Below are positions 11,464 through 59,109 of a stretch of DNA of 64,000 nucleotides, piece by piece (the stretch's first letter is position 1; every line of letters starts with the position of its first letter). This DNA comes from Acanthochromis polyacanthus. Taxonomy: Eukaryota > Chordata > Actinopteri > Pomacentridae. The notes beneath the pieces were generated by a model. It was not told where the DNA came from. It did no database searches and worked only from the letters and a program-made list of their open reading frames with translations. A program made the position numbers and the translations under genes. The DNA is taken from assembly GCF_021347895.1 (NCBI RefSeq), contig NC_067119.1:9064534-9128533 (forward strand), read 5' to 3'.

Positions 11464-12249
11464 CTAGGGATCTATAGATCTCAACCTTACTGTTCAAGTT
11501 CTTCAGGTAAACTTGTGTTTTATATATATATGCTTTAATGTGAAGTTTACTTTTAGCTTTAAATAGTTTTCGTGTTTTATTCTGTATTATGTCCTGATTA
11601 TTTGGGTCCGAGCACTGGCTGTGTTAGTCCTAATTCTGCTTATCTCACATGTGTGACAGATCACATTTTAGTCTGTAAACCGGCCCGTTACCACTTCTGT
11701 AAATTAAATGCAACATCAGAATGTGCTGAACCTGGAGCCGGCCAGCTGCTCGTATTAATCAAACAGCCCACTTCCCTTTATCACACCAAGCCATAGTCAT
11801 AAATGCTCTTATCGGCCTTTCTAATAGTGTGGACGTTACAATCAGACTCATGGTGGCCTAAACTATTACATTTCATCTTTATCACATCCAGTGATCACTT
11901 CTTTTTCACGGGCCTCCTTTATAACGGCTGGACAGCTTGTTGCATAATGAAATTCAAAGCGCTCTATTGACAAGGGAGATCTCGCACTTCGTTTACTTAT
12001 ATTTATATATATTTTGTTTTCCCACTACAGGCAAACAGGCATGATGAATGTGTTGCCCTGCTAGGACACAGAGCTGGTCTGAGATCAGGCAACTTCCAGG
12101 CTCTACTGTAATGTCTGGAGAGGGAACATTTTATTCCATTTTGTCTCAACGTGACAAATAAAGGCTCTTTTCTTTAAAGTGCAATCTGCAGATGGCAAGA
12201 ATGTGTTAATTTCTTTGCAAAATAAGGTGTTAAAACATGCAAAGTCACA

Positions 12250-12925
12250 TGTTTTGTTCCAGCCACAGCTTAGGGTGTGAGCTGTGGCAGGGCTCTCTCC
12301 TCCCTCGGCCTTGCTCTCTCTCTCTCTCTTTGCAGGTGTGTGCTGTGCTGATGAGGAGTCCAGGTGTGTGTCATCTGTAATCAGCAGATCATGTGCAGGT
12401 GGAGGCCAGCTAATCAGGTCCTGGCGTCCTATAAGAACCGCCGTCAGTCATTGTTTGATGATGGACTGTGTTTGTCCCTCCATGCTGACCTCTGCTTGCT
12501 TTTAGTTACCCGACTCCTCTGTCTGCTCCTGGTCCTCTGTGGATTCTGGCTGGGTCAAGGAAAATCATCTGTCATCTCCCTAGGTTACCATAGCGGCTGT
12601 GTTAGCTCTCTATAGTCAGGAGCAGTTTGTGATGAGCTTTTGGGTTTTAGTGCAGAGTTCTGGTTGCTTAGTTTTTGTTAGTTAGGTTTCCCTTGTTATT
12701 TTGTTCTCCTGCCTTGGTGTTACCAACAGTGGGTTAACCTTAGCTTTTGGGTTTGTTTTGTTATTAGTCTTCCTGCCTCTAGAGGCTCCTAGGTTGGCTC
12801 CTTGAGTTCACCCTGAGTTGTTCTGTTAGTTCTGTATTCTTTCTGGTTCTGTGAATAAATTTGTTGTTGCAAATCTGTCTACTCGTTCATTTCCTACATC
12901 TGAGCCTCTGGTACCCGCTGTAACA
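12250..12925 (+). mobile_element. Probable solo LTR (Ty3/gypsy-like)
   Basis: It starts near TGTTCCAGCCACAGC and ends near CGCTGTAACA. In the order expected of an LTR it has a promoter-like TATAAGAACCG (about 12430), a CT-rich middle, and a GAATAAA poly(A)-like signal (about 12853) followed by a T/G-rich stretch. No internal genes flank it. A target duplication was not confirmed, so the call rests on overall layout. Confidence 0.4.
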
Positions 12926-13724
12926 TGATTTAAACAAATATACTAATAGAAATCAATAATAGAAATGAAATCTCCAGAATACACAACATTATGATCTTTT
13001 TAGCCATAACAAGGAATATTTCAGGACGAAATATTCCTAAATTTCAAAACCCAGTCAAACGTTCCTCTCATAGTCAGATCCTAGTTTCTAAAAATGGGAT
13101 GTCTGGAGACAGAAAGTGTGTTAATGGAGCATGTGATGCCGGAGGAAGGACTCACTTGGGACAGATGATCTGACTGGCAGAAAGTTTAACGAACCGCAAT
13201 CCACGTGTTTCTGCGGGATACAGCGCCTCCTGGTGGCTGCTTATAGCTGGAGTTGTTTGTGTCGTTCACATGTCGTCAAAATACTGGGAAAAAAACAACT
13301 TTGCAAACACTGAGCAGAAAATAAGAAGCACCAGTAAGGCAATTTACCTAACATTTGAGTTTTTTTTTCAAATACACCGAGAAATATCAGCATTTAGCGC
13401 GACAAATGCGAACCTAATATGTGCAAGCGGATAACAAAATAGGTAAAATTATCAACTAATGCCGATAAGAAATTGGAGTTTATATCAAACACATAAATTA
13501 ACTTAAACCTCACAATTTTTGGCTATAATTTGCTTAGAATTAAGTTTGCATGAATTAAAACCCACATTTTGGATTCATGGTTCAATTTTTTGTCTAAACG
13601 CGCCCAGTCGGTCCCAGTTCCCACATCTTCTGCTGGAGCTTGAATGCAGCACTTTCGGCAAGTGCGTGTTGCCTGCAAACGGAGGTTCAGTCAGCAGCGT
13701 CAGTAAACGGACTACAGGTGAAAA

Positions 13725-13859
13725 ATGCCCGCAGATGTGAGCCAGTGGAATGGAGATTTGGCGCTGCATGAGGTCGAGGAAAAGCCCGCACACCCGCTGA
13801 CCGTCAAATACGGCTCTGTGGAGATCGACGAGCTGGGAAAAGTGCTCACTCCGACGCAG
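13725..13859 (+). CDS. pebp1: pebp1 exon 1 (residues 1-45)
   Basis: ATG at 13725 in context gaaaaATGC, with A at -3. It encodes up to [11 protein letters not shown] and ends at CAG|GTTAGC, phase 0. The upstream 13.2-13.7 kb is the presumed promoter; no TATA box was recognised. Confidence 0.95.
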
Positions 13860-16362
13860 GTTAGCCGGCTAACAAATGCAGGCTAACACAGCTAACAAGT
13901 CAGCTAACTGTAGAGTCGTGTGCGTTTGTTAGCCTAAAATGCTAACTAGCGAGCATCATGCTAGTATCTGTTTCTTCAGATATGATCGATTTTCAATTAC
14001 TTGGTTTTAGTGTGTTTGCAAATGTTTGCTAACAATGAATCGGGTTACATAATGAGTCCAGCGTGTCTGCAGCTGTATGAGACGGTGAACAGCGCCCCCA
14101 GACGGGCTAAAGAGATGCTAACAGCCGCTCAAAGTTTACACGGTTGTAGGATTTTAATGTTGATGTTAAAGTTAGTCACGTAAACTTAAATTAGATAAAT
14201 AACACTGTTAGTTCTTAACTCTAACATATCTAAAATAGTAATGTAGATTTGTATTATATATGTAGTTAGCTTTTTAGGATTTTAACCTAATTTTATTTTT
14301 TTTCAGGGAAATTTGTATTATACATAATTTTGGACCAATTTATATCTTAACTTAATATTTAGGTTAATCAATTAAATTTGTAATGCATGCAATACCTTTA
14401 ATTTGTATTACATATGTAACATTTCAAAGTTTTAATGTCAATATTTCAATTATATAAATAATACCGTAGGTTCTTCACCTCAATATTAATCAGTCTGTTA
14501 AATCTGTATTAGAATATTATTAAACTTAATATTTAAGTTAGCCAGGTCAACTTGTATCATAAATAATACTGCAGGCTCTTAACTCTAACATCTATTAGTT
14601 ATGTAAATGTGAATAAAATATAACATTTTAGTTTTTTTTAACCGAAATATTCAAGTTAGTCAGGTAAATGCATATTATATATCTTCTCATACCTAATATT
14701 TAGGTTTATTAGGTGAATTTGTATTGTATTTATAATCTTGTAAGGTCTTAATCTTAATGTTTACAATTGTATAAATCCCATTTTAGGCTCTTAAATCTAA
14801 TGACTCAGGTAGTCATTAAATTAGTCTTGTATTATTATAGGGTTTTAGCTGAAAGTAAATTTGTATGTATATAAATAAAACGTGGACATTCATAAGGTTA
14901 ATTTGTGTTGTATATTTAATATTGTTGGTCCTTCACCTCAGCATTTGAATCATATAATACTGTAGCGCCTTAACCACATTATTTAAGGTAATTGGGAAAT
15001 CTTTTGTAATAATTAACATTGTTGGGTGTTATCCTTTATATTTGAGTTAAGATTGTTTAAATTCTCTCTCTCCTGTAACCTTTGTCTTAGATCAACGTTG
15101 GAAAGCACTTTGGCTCAACATCTGTTTTAAATGTGCTCTGTATGGAGACTTGATGACTGATTTTGCTTCTTGTACCTTTACCCCTCTTCAGGTGCAGAAT
15201 CGACCGACCTCCATCGAGTGGGAAGGATGTGACTCCAGCAAACTTTACACTTTGGCTATGACCGACCCCGACGCTCCCCGCAGGAGCGACCCCAAATTCA
15301 GGTTAGAAAATCTCCCAGAAAACATTGTCCAAATGTACTAGAAACCAATCAAACAGGGTTGCAGCATTGTGTTCGAAAAATGTGGTAGTTAGATTTGCTT
15401 TAGGAATATTAAACTGGGTGTTTCTTTCTGTCAGAGCCTTGAGATGAAGCAGCTACTGATGTTTGAGTGGCTGCTGAATTATCTGCATGAAAACAGAGAA
15501 AGCATCTAACATACAGTCCTCAGAATGAAGAGAGACTTTCCTTATTGTGTGATGTAGCCCTATTGGAAACAAACAACAGAGATGTTTTCTGTGTTTTTCA
15601 CTAAAGGGAGTGGCACCACTTCCTGGTGGTCAACATGAAGGGGAATGACGTCTCCTCCGGCTGCGTCATGTCGGACTACGTCGGCTCCGGTCCTCCCAAA
15701 GGCACCGGTAAGAGAAGATTAATCTCAGAGACGCATTATCAGCAGACAGAGTTAGGTTTTGTAACAGCTGGACTGGAGAAACGTTATATTTTACCAATGC
15801 ATGATTGGATTTGTGTGCAAAATATTCAGTTTTTGGAGTTAAATTGAAATTAGTTTATTAATTTGGACTAAAAGCCTTGAAAACATTTTACAAAGTCTGA
15901 CAGAGTGTTTGCATTTAAAATATTAACGTGAATTGATCCAGACATTCATGCTTTCTATTGCCCAAAACCATCTCTTTTTTTTTGGAAATACACAAACTAG
16001 CTGAAATAAAACTATTAACTGTAATAATGTTAAGCCTTTACCATTTTGAAATATTAACAGTACATCTGATCTAATGTTTTCTGCAGTTTTTCCTCCTGCA
16101 GTGTAGCACAGCATTTAAAACCCTCCGTATTTGCCCCCCCTCAGGTCTCCACAGGTACGTATGGCTGGTGTACGAGCAGTCCGGCAGCCTCTCCTGCACC
16201 GAGACCGTCCTCACCAACCGCTCCGGAGATGGCCGCGGAAAATTCAAGATCCAGAGCTTCAGGCAGAAATACAACCTGGGAGCCCCGGTGGCAGGAACCT
16301 GCTACCAGGCCGAGTGGGACGACTACGTCCCCAAACTGTACGAGCAGCTGGCTGGAAAATAA
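13725..16362 (+). CDS. pebp1: PEBP1 / Raf kinase inhibitor protein, complete CDS in 4 exons
   Basis: The four exons join to 564 nt and 187 aa, the length I recall for human PEBP1. It begins [20 protein letters not shown] and ends [14 protein letters not shown]. The fold's conserved DPDAP motif (D70-P74), WHHF with H86, the [20 protein letters not shown] stretch and [12 protein letters not shown] are intact. PEBP1 is a cytosolic protein that binds phosphatidylethanolamine-type anionic ligands and RAF1, blocking RAF-MEK coupling. The serine aligned with the PKC target of human PEBP1 (SFRKKY context) is kept as SFRQKY. It lies divergent from vsig10 and convergent with taok3. Confidence 0.97.
13860..15191 (+). 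other. pebp1 intron 1
   Basis: The first 300 bp contain several gctaac/gctaact words. The rest is mostly array 2. No exon was recognised. Confidence 0.7.
14180..15060. repeat. Degenerate AT-rich tandem repeat, array 2 (pebp1 intron 1)
   Basis: It has the same unit as array 1 at 9310-10440: 'ggttcttcacctcaatatta', 'aagttagccaggtcaacttg' and 'tatcataaataatactgcag' recur with strong decay. Copies are clearest at about 14460-14600 and 14900-15000. Confidence 0.65.
15192..15301 (+). CDS. pebp1: pebp1 exon 2 (residues 46-82)
   Basis: It encodes [20 protein letters not shown] and continues [16 protein letters not shown]. It carries the DPDAP ligand-site loop. Acceptor cccctcttcag, donor TTCAG|GTTAGA, ending two bases into R82. 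Confidence 0.96.
15607..15707 (+). CDS. pebp1: pebp1 exon 3 (residues 82-116)
   Basis: It encodes [20 protein letters not shown] and continues [13 protein letters not shown]. It includes the pocket histidine H86. Acceptor ttcactaaag, donor ACCG|GTAAGA. Confidence 0.96.
15708..16144 (+). other. pebp1 intron 3
   Basis: AT-rich with a C-run before the acceptor. Nothing else was recognised. Confidence 0.8.
16145..16362 (+). CDS. pebp1: pebp1 exon 4 (residues 116-187, TAA stop)
   Basis: It encodes [20 protein letters not shown] through [14 protein letters not shown], then TAA. It follows a C-rich acceptor (ttgccccccctcag). It carries the GxHR motif and the Y/W residues lining the ligand pocket. 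Confidence 0.96.
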
Positions 16363-16549
16363 GAAGAAAAAAGACTCGACTCTAAAGCATTCGGCACTAC
16401 GAGTTCTCACTGGAAATTCCCGCAAACCCCAACAGGAACAAAGCTTTTTTTTGTGCCTCTAAAACTAATTTTGTGTTCCCACTGTTGCCTAAATAATCTT
16501 TGACAAAATTAACAGCTTCCTCCTAATGATGTGACCTCTTCTCACCTGC

Positions 16550-16555
16550 AATAAA
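16550..16555 (+). terminator. pebp1 poly(A) signal AATAAA
   Basis: AATAAA lies 188 bp past the stop, followed by a GT-rich stretch (gttccatgcactgaagtggttgtg), typical of a cleavage site. It places the pebp1 3' end about 85 bp from the opposing taok3 signal. Confidence 0.75.
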
Positions 16556-16639
16556 TCTGTTCCATGCACTGAAGTGGTTGTGATTGGTTTTTCATGAGGA
16601 ATTCAAATGCAATACGTCCCTGTTTTGTGTGATGAGCAC

Positions 16640-17821
16640 TTTATTTACAAATATAATTAAAAGCTCTGACAGATTCATGCTTTCTTTTAACCTGGAAAAA
16701 AAAATTAAAGTGCATGCAATAATAAAGCATCATACTGGTCTGGTTGATAAGAAACTGCACAGCTCACAGAGAGCTGTGTGAAGCGAAAGAAAACGAAAAG
16801 AAATCAAATGAGAATCCCACTGATAGATGACTGGACCTCAAATACTGTCTGAGGAGGGGGGAGGAAAAAAAAGCGCCTTTAAAAATTCTTTTCTGATTCG
16901 AGTTGACAGTTAAAATACGATACGAAAATAAGTAAAAGCTCTCCATAAATCCTTCTATACACAAAGTACAAGTCCCCCTGCCCTCCCCATGAAGCCCTTT
17001 GTGCTAGCTGGGAGTTCACATGTCACATGTATTATTTTTCACATTGACTGCCAGTGCAGAGAAATCCGTACGATACACGTGTGGAGTACCATGATGCGCC
17101 CACCCTTCACTAATCAAATCACATTTATCAGAAGCGTACCTGTTTTATGTACATTGTGATGTTTTTTTGCTCTCAAAGTATCAAATTATTTCAAATTTGT
17201 CCTAAAAATGTCCTGATGAATAAATACCAAAAAAAGGTGTTGAAAGAAGCAGCACAGGGCTGCGGAAGGATCGGCGGTTTGATTTATCGCTTCGAGAGAT
17301 TTTTTTTTTTTTGCACTGGTAGAGAGTTTAAAAAAAAATAAGAAAAGGAGGAATCGCCTCTGGAAATGCATGGTTGTGGAGCGATCTTCGCTCACCGAAC
17401 TGCCCTCATTTTTCTCTCCCTCCTTCTCTCGGCTTCCACTTTTAGTCACACCAAAAGTGTCATCATTGCACAAGAAACGAGAAACACGGTGACTATGTTA
17501 TCATTACAAAAACATGACAACTACAGGAAGTTATCCAGCATCATTTTTTTTTGTCATCTTGTGACACCACGAGAGGCAAAGGAGGGGGAGGAAGTTTAGG
17601 TGGGGTTTGTATTTATTTATTAAAACCTGCCGTGGAGCCCGTCTGAGCTGCCCAGAGAACACACTGGAGCTGGTTGTGTTGTTGTGTGTTTGAGCAGCTT
17701 GAACACCTGCACCGTCGGGTCGGGGCGGGTCGGAGGAGAGGAGGGTTGTTCTGAGGCAGACGGACGCCCGGGTGGGGAGACTATGAGAGACGGCGGGGGG
17801 GAGACGGCGGCTGTCCTCCCC
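16640..17821 (-). other. taok3: taok3 3' UTR (predicted) with poly(A) signals
   Basis: No ORF supports another gene here. On the minus strand AATAAA occurs at 16645-16640, which would give a 3' UTR of about 1.2 kb. Additional AATAAA-like words near 17610-17625 could give a short isoform. The extent is inferred from the signals only. Confidence 0.5.
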
Positions 17822-54582
<36,761 letters not shown>

Positions 54583-54583
<1 letters not shown>

Positions 54584-54669
54584 TATGGGCTGGACATGGG
54601 ACATGGGGCCACGCTCACATACACACTACTGCTACTACCGCCACCAGATGTCCACGACGGGCCCGGCAT
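54583..54669 (-). other. taok3 upstream ORF overlapping the start codon (TAATG)
   Basis: On the minus strand, ATG at 54669 opens a 28-codon reading frame (starts [15 protein letters not shown]) whose TAA shares its last A with the ATG of MPSSTRKG. The uATG context is weak (C at -3). This arrangement allows reinitiation at the main start. If the in-frame ATG at 54604 is used instead, the uORF would overlap the coding region. Confidence 0.5.
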
Positions 54670-56040
54670 TGGCCAGCTAGAACCTGGGAGAAAGAACAGT
54701 CGAGACAGCAGACGATGAGCTGTGCAGTGCACGGGACAAGACCGGGACATTTGTTCATGTCAGCACGCCAATGCACAAACAATTTAGATTAGTTAGTGCT
54801 ATCTGGGAACATCCAGATTGATCTAATTTCACCTTACAGTCCCTTTGTAGAACATCCACACATCACATATGTGTTTGTGTGCGTGTGCCTTTCTTTGAGT
54901 GTTAACATTTTACGTCTCATTGACAGCTGATAGGTGACGCGGCAGGAAAAAGACACTCATGTGATGACGACTAGCTGTCTAGTCCTGCTGCTCATCCAAG
55001 TCACAGTCACTCTTATGAACACACACACGCACAACCACGCACACACACACTTGACAGCTGAAGTTGAGTCACGGATGCGTCATTTCCACACATGCACACA
55101 AGTGTAACAGTTGCCCCTGTGCGTGCAGACAGACACAGCGATGCCGAATGGTTTGTATCACAAGGCTGCAGCCGGGCTGTCAAGCGTGTATGCATCCTGG
55201 ACACCCTGCTCCAGTTAGCTTCGCTGCACATGCAACACACATTCAAACTCATGTGCACAGTCACACACCATCTCTGCCCGTTCCAGCGTCTCTCTTTCTG
55301 TCTCTCTCTCTTTTTCTGTGTACCATGAAATCTCTGTGCACATCAGCCAGATGCAGCAAGCAAATCTGGCTCCAAAGGCCGGCCCCACACAGAGGAAGCT
55401 GACATACAGGCAGAGGCAGCAAGACACACAGGCACCCAGGCCAAGACACTAAGCATCAGCATCATCCTAATCCCCCTGCTCTTAAAGGGATCTAAGCCAT
55501 CACACCCACTCCAAAAATATCAGTATTAAAGGCAAAGTCTTGTGCCCTCTGTTCCATGGCACCAGATGCATGAAGGTGGCAGCCTTGAGGATTTGGGTTA
55601 TATTACTTTCTGTACAGTATGGGGAATGTAAGGTTGCAATTGTTCAGTAAATAGTGAATGACTACATTTTGCTACTTTGTTGTGTTTGGTAAAATAACCC
55701 AATCACAGCTTTCTGGAGTGTTTTTGAACAAAACTTTATCAAGAAGGGGTCATTAATATTTAAGGTCTCTAGTTTGGCCTCAAAGCACAATGTTCAAGGC
55801 ACCTTAAAGCATTTCTGCAGCGATCACAGAAGAAGGGCGATTATCTATCCTCTAATTTGCCTAAAGTCATTTTCCCAGCGTTTTTTAGCAGCAGCTAGTG
55901 GGGTGTTTTCTGTATAGTTATGAGGTCAAATTTAAAATTTAACAGTCATTTAAAAACAATAAAAAATGCAACCTATTAACACGCCACAAACATAGCAAAA
56001 TTTGAAGAATTTCTGTCTAAAAAAAAAAAGCTAAAAAAAC

Positions 56041-56480
56041 TTGGTTATGCGTTAATTGTAAGCAGGCTAGACTACTGCACAAGTCTTTTAAAAAGGAAAA
56101 TCAACTAGATAGCGCCAACTCAACCAAAATGCTGCTGTCTGAATCCTCAATGACAAAGTGGAGTGCATTACACCAGTCCATAAATCACTGCACCGCCTCC
56201 ATCTGTGCCATTGGATAGATTATAGAATCCTACAACTTGTCTATAAAGCACTAAATGATCTCAGGCCTAAAACTTCTGGAGTACATTATTAAGTATCCCG
56301 ACCCCTCGGTTCATCTGGGACAGGCTTACTGAGTGTTCCCAGTTTTAAACTTTTAGTTTCTGTGCTCCTCGCCTGTGGAACAAGTTTTCTGAATCACTGA
56401 GGTCCATAAAACTGTCAGCTCATTTAAATCAAGGCTTAAATATTACTATTTGCTGTGGCTTTCCAATAAGATAAATATGT
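56041..56480 (+). mobile_element. Degenerate LINE (L2-like) reverse-transcriptase C-terminal remnant
   Basis: Across several frames the plus strand reads SRLDYCTSLL, LNQNAAV, ITPVHKSLHRLHLCHWIDYR, ILQLVYKALNDL and, later, KSRLKYYYLLWLS. These are the C-terminal landmarks of L2/CR1-type LINE polymerases (SRLDYCNSLL, NAAARLL, SLHWLP, FKSRLKTYLF). Frameshifts and stops make it dead; it is 5'-truncated. In the 5' region of taok3. Confidence 0.7.
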
Positions 56481-56609
56481 ATTTCTATGGCTTTGTAAAG
56501 CAGTAAACATTCAAACATTTAACACGTCAAATTTTAACTTTAATTACCAGTGTGTTTTATTGTCACTTAATGAAAAATTTGGCTCTTTTCAGCCAAAAAG
56601 TAGCTGACT

Positions 56610-56945
56610 TATGCAACTGTTGGATACAGTCAGTCACAACGTCTTGATTATACCAAGAATTTTTAGTTTTGTACAGAATCTGGCTTAGGCAAACAGTATG
56701 TTTTTGGAGAATTTTTTAACAAGACATGTAGAATAAAGTGATTTTGATTGAATATCATGATTTGAAGCTTACACTTGGTTAATAATCCTGACTGAACATG
56801 ACAGAATATTGTAGATGACCAGTTCACTGGCAGTTACACATTTCGGTGATTATTTCAATTTTAGTTTTCTGGCTCTAATAATTGCAATCTTGGCATTTTC
56901 TTAATGATAACTGCCTCCTAAAGATGGTGAGATTCTGGGGGTTAA
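56610..56945 (+). repeat. Dispersed family R1, copy F (partial)
   Basis: It contains ttttgtacagaatctggctt and caagacatgtagaataaagt gattttgatt and ends gattctgggggttaat. 5' part missing. It follows the LINE remnant. Confidence 0.5.
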
Positions 56946-58959
56946 TGCTTGGTAATTTTATGTATGTTTTCAATATAAACCATGGTGAGATAACACTACA
57001 ATAATACAACTAACCGTAAGAGTTTGGGTTTCAACTCAGCCTAAACAGTCCTGCATCAATAACGCCGCCTTACGTTGTTGAACCTTAACGTTGACACTGT
57101 ATAATCAGGGATTTTTTTTACATTACTATCCCAGTAGGAAGTGAGAGGAGAGTGTAAGCCAAGAAAACCGCAGCAATGAGGCTGCTTCTTGTAACCTTCT
57201 GTATATAGAAAGGTGTCCTGAAGCACCATGACAGCATGCTGCTATTCACAAAGCTTCCCTAACATCTCAGTGTTGGGAAAGCCAGTTGTGCCGTTGGCTG
57301 ACCGAAATCAATTTCATGGCATTTAGCCTTGATTTCTCTCGAAGAATGCTCCAGAACATTCTTGGAAGCAACCATGGGTTTTCACACGAACAACAGGCAG
57401 TTTACCTGCTTACATAATGTGAAAGATCACATATGCAGGCTTATAAGCTCATTACCTTAAAGGCATCTGTTGGTTGTAGTGGCTTTTCTGAGAAGCATGA
57501 GACCCTAAGCTGAGCTCCCCATGACTACAACAAAGGTGTGACGAATGATGAATGAACTGCGTACAGCGTGGTGATGCAATTGGATGCATACAACCTAGAA
57601 ACTGCAGATTCCTGTATATAATATTCACTGTTACTTTCAGTTCAATGAAAACACTAATTTAAACTGTTATTGAGCATTCATATGTGAAGCTGGCTCTTAA
57701 GAGTACTCAATCTGCTTTCGTTAACCTAATCCCAATATTAAAGCACTATTTAAGATAGAAATAGTAGCCTAGGCAACATCAATAACATAATCCCAATATT
57801 AGGCAGGAAAACAAAAGCAAGCATTGTCTTATTTGTGTGTGTATTCTATGTTTGTGTTTACATCTGTGGGTATCTTTGCACACCTATCTGGGTCCTCCCC
57901 TATATTTTCTTAGTTTTTTCACCGTGTGCACATGTGTTGTCTAACTATTGACCTATAATACGAACCTGTGCATGTCCATGTGTGGTAGTGACTGTGTATT
58001 TGTGTCTCCTGGTTGCATCAGGCCCGTCTTTCTCTCATCTCTCACGCTTGAGCTCTACTGAAATAAAGCCTGACACAACCTCCATTTCAACTCTCTCATC
58101 CCATCAAAGACACACCCACAGCACAAGCACACACATCTACACGTATACATAGTATGACTGTGCTGCTTTCATAACAAAAAATCCGACACAAGAAGGAAAA
58201 GGTTACTAAATAACGCAGAAAAACTAAAAATTTGGGGAAAGGCGGCGTAAGAAAATTTGAGAAGGAAGGTTTGACAGACAGACGGATAGAAAAAGACCTG
58301 CTGAGAGTGAGTGAGCTTTACCCCATAAGACAGTGCTTTGAAAGCAGATCTAAACCGCAATGATGGAAAGAGTCAGTAGATGAGTACAAGACAGATAAAA
58401 ATGGAGCAAATGAACACTGAAGTCATGTGATCACTCTGGAGACTGCATACCTCCCTCTCACGCTCATTTCCACTCCTCCTCCTCCTTTTCCTCCCTTTCC
58501 TAAGATGTGTGAAGTGATGCAACGTGGCAACAACAGGTTGTAACACGGGGGGTTTGGTAAAGCTGTTACTAGTTCAGCAAAGCCCACTGTTTGGACAGTC
58601 CGCTCAGTGTGTGTGTGTGTGTGTGAGGTTTCTATGGATCTATGAATGGTATTGTTCTGAGAGAGCTGATTAGGCAAATGGCTTAGACAGATTAAAGGCT
58701 TAGTGTGCGTGAATTCTTTACTACATGTGCACTGTCACACACCACTGCATGACACTGTGCATAGGTGCAGGTGTGCGTTAGCGCGCAGGACTAACGTATA
58801 CACTTTGCAGTAATGTGAGTAAATGAGATGTGTGGGCAGTGGATTAAAGTGGGGGTGGGTAATCAGGCTAAAGGATTTACTGTAAATAATAAACTATACT
58901 TCATAAATTCAAATTATGTATTAAAAAGATTATATGATTTATGTTAATCTGATCTATAA

Positions 58960-59109
<150 letters not shown>

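Larger units (their letters stand above)
11400..13724. other. vsig10-pebp1 divergent intergenic region
   Basis: No coding exon was recognised. It should hold both promoters: vsig10's near 11.4 kb and pebp1's near 13.6 kb. A probable solo LTR occupies 12250-12925. Short frames here match no family I know. Confidence 0.6.

Noticed and set aside
16141..16425. Other-frame and antisense ORFs over pebp1 exon 4
   Set aside because: Only the frame giving [11 protein letters not shown]...LYEQLAGK matches PEBP1; the rest are shadows.
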